A DNA stretch of 64,000 nt from Drosophila persimilis (taxonomy: Eukaryota > Arthropoda > Insecta > Diptera > Drosophilidae), in assembly GCF_003286085.1 (NCBI RefSeq), contig NW_020825307.1:496001-560000 (forward strand), given 5' to 3'. Numbering within the stretch: position 1 is the stretch's first letter; every line of letters begins with the position of its first letter. Below the pieces are notes generated by a model, which saw nothing but the letters and a program-made list of their open reading frames with translations, made no database searches and was not told the DNA's origin. A program made the translations under genes and the position numbers. Shown one piece after another: positions 61,301 to 64,000 of the stretch.

Positions 61301-62868
61301 CACACCCACACACCCACACGAATAGCAAGGGAAAGGGAAATAATCAGCGGAGCCTTTTAACAGCTCACCAACAGAGGATAGGCAATAACAGCAGGCTGAA
61401 CAGACAGTAACAGTTAAGCGGAATAGGTAGAGCGAGAGGGAGGGCGGCCGGCCAAGCCATTCAACTGTGCAAGTAATTGTTGCTGGGGAAGTAACAATAG
61501 AAAAGGAGAAAACTCCACCGTTTATGCTGATTAGGAATATACAATTCTTGAGGGTACAGAAAGAATGAGTAGGAGAAACGCAACAGTAACAGCTTCACTT
61601 AACAGCAGGCATTAACAGTTCTTCTTCTGCTGCCGCTGCGGGCCCCTCCATGCAACTAGTTGGCGGCACTGCTACAGCTCCTACTCATTCGTTCGCTCTC
61701 TCTCTCTCTCTCTCTTCACACACACACAGACATACCAACCGACTCGCTTTGCATTTTCTGTTTTTGTTTGATTAATTTTTTTTTGTTGTTTTTTGCCGGT
61801 TTCGTGTTATGTGCCGGACATTTTCCCCCTTTTTTGTGTGTTATTTTTCTCTCTCTTTCTCGTCGTCTCTTTCTTTTGCGTTGTTTTGACTAAGCAACAA
61901 ATTGATTATGAAATCGCTTTGCCCATGTATATATGTGTGTGTATGTCGTCTCTCTTTGTGTGTAGATCAATTTGCACTGCACTGAACAATCCCCCACCAA
62001 GCCCCTGTTATAGCACTTGGCCCTTCAAACGTTTTTCTTTTGTTTCTTTTTTAGTGGATTTTTTGGAGGTTATATCAATAATAATAATCATACCCATAAC
62101 GAGAAAGAACGAGAGAAAAACTAAACAAAGAACGAAAAGGACAGGGGCTGGTTTGGCCAGAGCGTCGAGCGAAAGATGGAGCCCACAAATAAACGATAAT
62201 CAAAGGCAGTTACTATAACAGAGGCAAACAAAATAGCCTATGGGGGGCGGGTGGAGACAGAACAGGGGAGAAGCAAAACTAACAGTTTTTGGGGGACAAA
62301 ATGGTGCCGCTACAACGAGAAGGGTTAAAGCAGTTTAGGAGTGAGCTGGAAAATGTTGAACGAAGGTTTGGTTTAATTAATGGCGGATCAGTACTCACTT
62401 TTCACGGTGCAGCAGACATATGCGATCCTTTGCCACCTTCAGCTTTTTGGCGATGATCTTCTTGAGGCTCTCCACGTTGATGTGCGGCTCCACGCTGACG
62501 GCAAAGTTGCCGCCGGTGGTGGTGCTGATATTGAGGTTAATCAGCATGCCAGCGTTGGAGGAGCCACTGCCACTTCCACTTCCGTTGCCGTTGCTTGTGG
62601 CGTTGCCATTTACACTTGTTGTTGTTGTAGTCGATGATGATAAACGCTGCAAGGCGACGCCGTTGCTGTGACTCCTATTCCCGTTACAGTTGTTGCTGCT
62701 GGTGCCGTTAGTTGTGGTGGTGCCAATGTTGTTGCTTTTGTTGTTGTTGTTGGTGGTGGTGGTGGTGCTGCCACACCCAGCATTTGGCTGTGTTGCCGCT
62801 GCTGTTGCCTCATTCTGGGCATCGGCCGGGGCCGTGTTCGTTGTGGTTTTTGTTGTTGGCTTATCCAT
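37599..62868 (-). CDS. stx: Stuxnet, the fly midnolin orthologue (four coding exons)
   Basis: Joining 62868-62399, 49629-49542, 40664-38403 and 38330-37599 gives about 1183 residues with matching phase at each junction. Order: Asn/Thr/Ser-rich N-terminus (1-107); ubiquitin-like domain (about 108-181); first Catch segment (about 187-235, with [18 protein letters not shown] and [14 protein letters not shown]); long Ser/Gly/Ala/His-rich linker; second Catch segment (about 839-885, with [25 protein letters not shown] and ILNDLLSAT); Ser/Ala-rich region; and C-terminal basic helix (about 1062-1092, [20 protein letters not shown] then SGPY). Vertebrate midnolin has the same parts in the same order. 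Established: midnolin promotes ubiquitin-independent proteasomal degradation of nuclear proteins, with Catch binding substrate and the helix binding the proteasome. Fly Stuxnet does this to Polycomb. The gene probably starts at a Motif 1/Motif 6 promoter near 63.6 kb. Low-complexity tracts are expanded. Confidence 0.93.
38331..38402 (-). other. stx: 72-nt in-frame stx intron (possible exitron)
   Basis: The minus strand reads GTAAGT at the 5' end, a CTAAT branch-like motif, a C/T-rich tract and CAG at the 3' end: a classic short fly intron. Its length is 24 codons, phase 0, with no stop, so retention would add a Pro-rich 24-residue insert without breaking the frame. Confidence 0.85.
38403..40664 (-). 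CDS. stx: stx exon 3 (both Catch segments, low-complexity linker)
   Basis: The exon starts after TTTTCGCAG with [15 protein letters not shown], which aligns with the human midnolin segment after its Ubl, and ends GKI before GTAAGT. It encodes 754 residues. Both Catch segments are here, separated by about 600 residues of Ser, Gly and Ala runs. The linker includes an HG-repeat plus a run of more than ten His (about 40090-40185), a GQGHGQ repeat, and islands of ordinary sequence such as [20 protein letters not shown] and [20 protein letters not shown]. The acceptor has a long C/T tract preceded by CTAAT. Confidence 0.92.
40729..42740. repeat. Cluster of ACTGCTT heptamers
   Basis: ACTGCTT occurs on the plus strand starting at 40729, 40765, 40796, 40811, 42319, 42348, 42391, 42489, 42529, 42661 and 42734: eleven copies in 2 kb. 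Flanks vary, though CTTG(C/G) is common and GCTTGCGTTG occurs twice. The copies are not in fixed register, so this is not an ordinary tandem repeat. Confidence 0.85.
43031..43060. repeat. (GT)n microsatellite
   Basis: A GT run of about 30 bp within stx intron 2. Confidence 0.95.
45231..45821. repeat. 151-bp tandem repeat, about four units
   Basis: Units start at CATAATCAT 45231, 45382, 45533 and 45684, exactly 151 bp apart. Copies 1-3 differ at only a few positions. The last lacks about 13-16 bp (the GAAGCGGATACG region) and is more diverged after it. Each unit carries a perfect stem GAAGGAATC-ACA-GATTCCTTC (first copy 45352-45372); the last has lost one arm. One plus-strand frame stays open for 50 codons per unit, then stops after LHNHTI. 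Because 151 is not a multiple of 3, the units are not one continuous protein repeat. Confidence 0.95.
46503..46532. repeat. (GA)n tract
   Basis: A GA run of about 30 bp in stx intron 2. Confidence 0.95.
49076..49430. repeat. CGATA-rich tandem duplication beside stx exon 2
   Basis: Two diverged copies (about 49076-49250 and 49256-49430) each start AGAATTAGTCACAAAGTC or GGAATTAGTCACAAAGTC and end CTACAGGTTATAGG. CGATA occurs at 49156, 49178, 49200, 49336, 49347, 49358 and 49387. One site is a perfect DRE, TATCGATA, at 49153-49160. CGATA clusters are known binding sites for BEAF-32, and TATCGATA for DREF. Occupancy here is inference. Confidence 0.8.
49542..49629 (-). CDS. stx: stx exon 2, 88-nt exon encoding the second half of the Ubl domain
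   Basis: The minus strand reads CCTCTTCTTGCAG, then the exon, then GTAAGT. With the two bases carried over from exon 1 it encodes 30 residues, starting [13 protein letters not shown], continuing [10 protein letters not shown] and ending NVETGLL. These align with the midnolin sequence between LLHKD and the ASRPEQ segment (GKLQEFGVGDGSKLTLVPTV in human). The exon joins in phase to both neighbours, and no other candidate I found does. Confidence 0.93.
50832..50863. repeat. 32-nt G homopolymer
   Basis: An uninterrupted run of 32 G on the plus strand (C in stx sense). Length in the source DNA is uncertain because such runs are hard to sequence. Confidence 0.9.
51195..51240 (+). repeat. G-rich block with quadruplex potential
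   Basis: At least five G runs of four to six, separated by one to two bases (T, TA, TT), meet the G-quadruplex pattern on the plus strand. Confidence 0.8.
51776..51800. repeat. GA tract with MRE-like core
   Basis: The tract is a GA repeat interrupted once by GATAGAGAG. It resembles the GA-rich MSL recognition element of Drosophila X chromosomes, though many GA tracts do. Confidence 0.6.
51899..51944. repeat. (GA)n tract
   Basis: A GA run of about 45 bp with one GCGA interruption in stx intron 1. Confidence 0.9.
52384..52411. repeat. (CA)n microsatellite
   Basis: A CA run of about 28 bp in stx intron 1. Confidence 0.9.
52597..52628. repeat. (GA)n tract
   Basis: A GA run in stx intron 1. 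Confidence 0.9.
55389..55421. repeat. (GA)n tract
   Basis: A GA run of about 33 bp in stx intron 1. Confidence 0.95.
56131..56167. repeat. (GA)n tract
   Basis: A GA run of about 36 bp in stx intron 1. Confidence 0.95.
58365..58394. repeat. (CT)n tract
   Basis: A CT run of about 30 bp in stx intron 1; it reads as GA on the stx sense strand. Confidence 0.95.
62399..62868 (-). CDS. stx: stx exon 1 (N-terminus and first half of Ubl)
   Basis: ATG 62868 sits in GAAAATGG, a good fly context, and no usable start lies further upstream in frame. The exon encodes 156 codons plus two bases. Residues 1-107 are Asn/Thr/Ser/Gly-rich. From about residue 108 the sequence becomes a ubiquitin-like fold ([20 protein letters not shown], then [20 protein letters not shown] and LLHRE), matching the midnolin Ubl start. 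The frame would hit a stop one codon past GAAAAG, so splicing at GTGAGT is needed. Confidence 0.92.
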
Positions 62869-63580
62869 TTTCGATCCGGAACGGAACTAGGAGAGAGAGA
62901 TGGAGCGATAACGCTCTTGCTTCTTCTCTATCTCCTTTCAACGCACGACACGCACGCACACACACACACACCCACACGCAATCACCGAAAAGCGGGTGGC
63001 ACAGGCAAAAAATATTTAAAACAATTATTTGATATGTTGCAGAAAACGGCGGGCGGTGGATTGGTTTAACAAAAAAAAAACCGCAGAACGGCGCAGAAAT
63101 GTTGGTAATGGAAAAATCGTAACGGCACACGCGGCTGCTGCTACGGCGACTGCGGCGTTGGTTCAATTGCAATCGATTTTCTATATACACCACACCTTAC
63201 GCACACACACACGCACCGTCGAACAGAAAGATGAGAGGCACAGCACGCACGACGTAACCGCTGCCGTAGCGTAATGCGCAATGCGAAGCGACGCGGCTAA
63301 AGGCAGTGTGTGGGGCTGTTATGTGAGGGCCGACGAGGTTGCGTTTGAATTTACTGTTGCTGCCAGTCACACGCACGTCTACGGCAATGCTGAAAATTGT
63401 TTCTTCGTACTTTCGGTTTGGGGCTTGCCACTTCGTGCAACTGTTTTCGCACCGATTCAAACTGGGCTTTTTCTTCCTCGATCTCCGCGCTGCCTATTCT
63501 CTATTCCTTGCTTCTCTGCTTCTCTGCTTTTCCACTTTTCTCTCTACCTCGACCACACACACACACACAGTCGCGCACCA
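62869..63580 (-). other. stx: Probable stx 5' UTR
   Basis: The stretch lies between the start codon and the Motif 1 site. It contains a CA tract (about 62954-62971) and short upstream frames. Whether it holds an intron cannot be decided. Its extent rests on the promoter motif alone. Confidence 0.4.
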
Positions 63581-63582
63581 GG

Positions 63583-63683
63583 CAGTGTGACCGCGGACTT
63601 ATCGCTAAAATACACCGTCCGATCCACGGAAATATAACAAAATATAGCTTCTTATTTTAAAAATATACCGGAAATATACTGAC
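63583..63683 (-). promoter_or_regulatory. stx: Motif 1 + Motif 6 core promoter, likely for stx
   Basis: On the minus strand CGGTCACACTG (63593-63583) is a perfect match to Drosophila core Motif 1 (YGGTCACACTR, bound by M1BP). About 80 bp upstream, GTCAGTATATTT (63683-63672) is a perfect match to Motif 6 (KTYRGTATWTTT). A second Motif 6 with one mismatch abuts it (63672-63661). These motifs are known to co-occur in TATA-less, broadly active fly promoters, and their orientation matches stx. Confidence 0.65.
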
Positions 63684-64000
63684 GACTGACAGTTATATTT
63701 TACAAATTCCTAGTTTTTGAAGAACTCTCGCCCCAGCCCACACAGTGCTGCTCGATTTCGCGGCACACGACTCTGGTCCATAGAAATTGAATGTTGCCAG
63801 CAACATTCAGCGTAAGAAAACCCATACCCTAATAGCCCATTCTAAATTGCGACTCATTTGTTTGTTGCAGGAGAGAGCAGCAGTGTGCCCATCTGACCCT
63901 CAGAAATATACCGTCTCATTTTCAAAATAGCCCCCTTTAGTCTAAAAGGGGGCCGAGTTCAGCCGCGCAATGCTGTACTATATAATATAATATAATGTAC
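63684..64000. other. Right edge, intergenic or start of a divergent unit
   Basis: No coding region is provable in the last 300 bases. A third Motif 6-like site (one mismatch) is at 63915-63904. A possible small plus-strand intron (GTAAGA at about 63811, TTTGTTGCAG ending near 63870) could belong to a divergent transcript, but the open frame around it is only about 25 codons. A perfect 9-bp inverted repeat, GAATGTTGC-CA-GCAACATTC, lies at 63789-63808. Confidence 0.35.

Larger units (their letters stand above)
49630..62398 (-). other. stx: stx intron 1 (12.8 kb)
   Basis: The donor GTGAGT follows exon 1 and the acceptor CTTCTTGCAG precedes exon 2. The intron interrupts the Ubl domain after LLHREK. 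It holds GA/CT tracts (51899-51944, 52597-52628, 55389-55421, 56131-56167, 58365-58394), CA/GT tracts, G-runs (50832-50863, 54481-54495, 56346-56358), a G-rich block at 51195-51240, a GGCAGT array (about 60137-60182) and scattered ACTGCTT/AAGCAGT words. Alternative first exons may lie here but none can be proven. Confidence 0.85.

Noticed and set aside
63782-63950. Possible plus-strand two-exon microgene with GTAAGA..TTGCAG
   Set aside because: The joined frame is only about 25 codons before a stop; at most it may be a leader of a divergent transcript.
1-64000. Search for retroviral, LTR or other capsid-bearing elements and for LINE reverse transcriptase
   Set aside because: No reverse transcriptase, integrase, gag or envelope-like motif was recognised in any reading frame.

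Overview
The window looks like Drosophila DNA. It has short phase-0 introns with GTAAGT/CAG ends, TATA/Inr/DPE and Motif 1/Motif 6 core promoters, AAAATG-type start contexts, opa-like Gln/Ala/Ser/His coding repeats, and very many dinucleotide microsatellites. A midnolin-family gene with these fly-specific features points to stuxnet (stx), which is X-linked in D. melanogaster. The exact species cannot be read from the sequence. A non-melanogaster, perhaps obscura-group, fly is my guess.

Layout. 1-17.4 kb: no supportable gene; simple repeats, GATC-rich stretches, local tandem duplications and one short Helitron/DINE-like relic. 17.43-19.01 kb: one intronless minus-strand gene for a basic, proline-rich 378-residue protein with a KEN box, with a textbook TATA + Inr + DPE promoter and a poly(A) signal. 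I do not recognise its family. 19-32.9 kb: no supportable gene; more duplicated blocks, relic fragments and two decayed arrays of a 10-bp TTCAA-phased repeat. 32.94-34.59 kb: a degenerate Tc1-type DNA transposon with IR/DR-type ends and TA target duplication. About 35.9-63.6 kb: the stx gene on the minus strand.

The stx coding sequence can be assembled from four exons (62868-62399, 49629-49542, 40664-38403, 38330-37599), separated by introns of 12.8 kb, 8.9 kb and 72 nt. The ubiquitin-like domain is split between exon 1 and an 88-nt exon that is easily missed. Phases agree at every junction, giving about 1183 residues with the family's Ubl, two Catch segments and C-terminal helix. A Motif 1 plus Motif 6 promoter lies about 0.7 kb upstream of the start codon.

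The stx introns hold the most unusual non-coding structure: a 151-bp tandem repeat of about four units, each with a perfect 9-bp stem; a tandem duplication with seven CGATA elements beside exon 2; a strong over-representation of the heptamer ACTGCTT; long GA tracts; and long G or C runs. No tRNA, rRNA, CRISPR, retroviral or LTR-type element was recognised.
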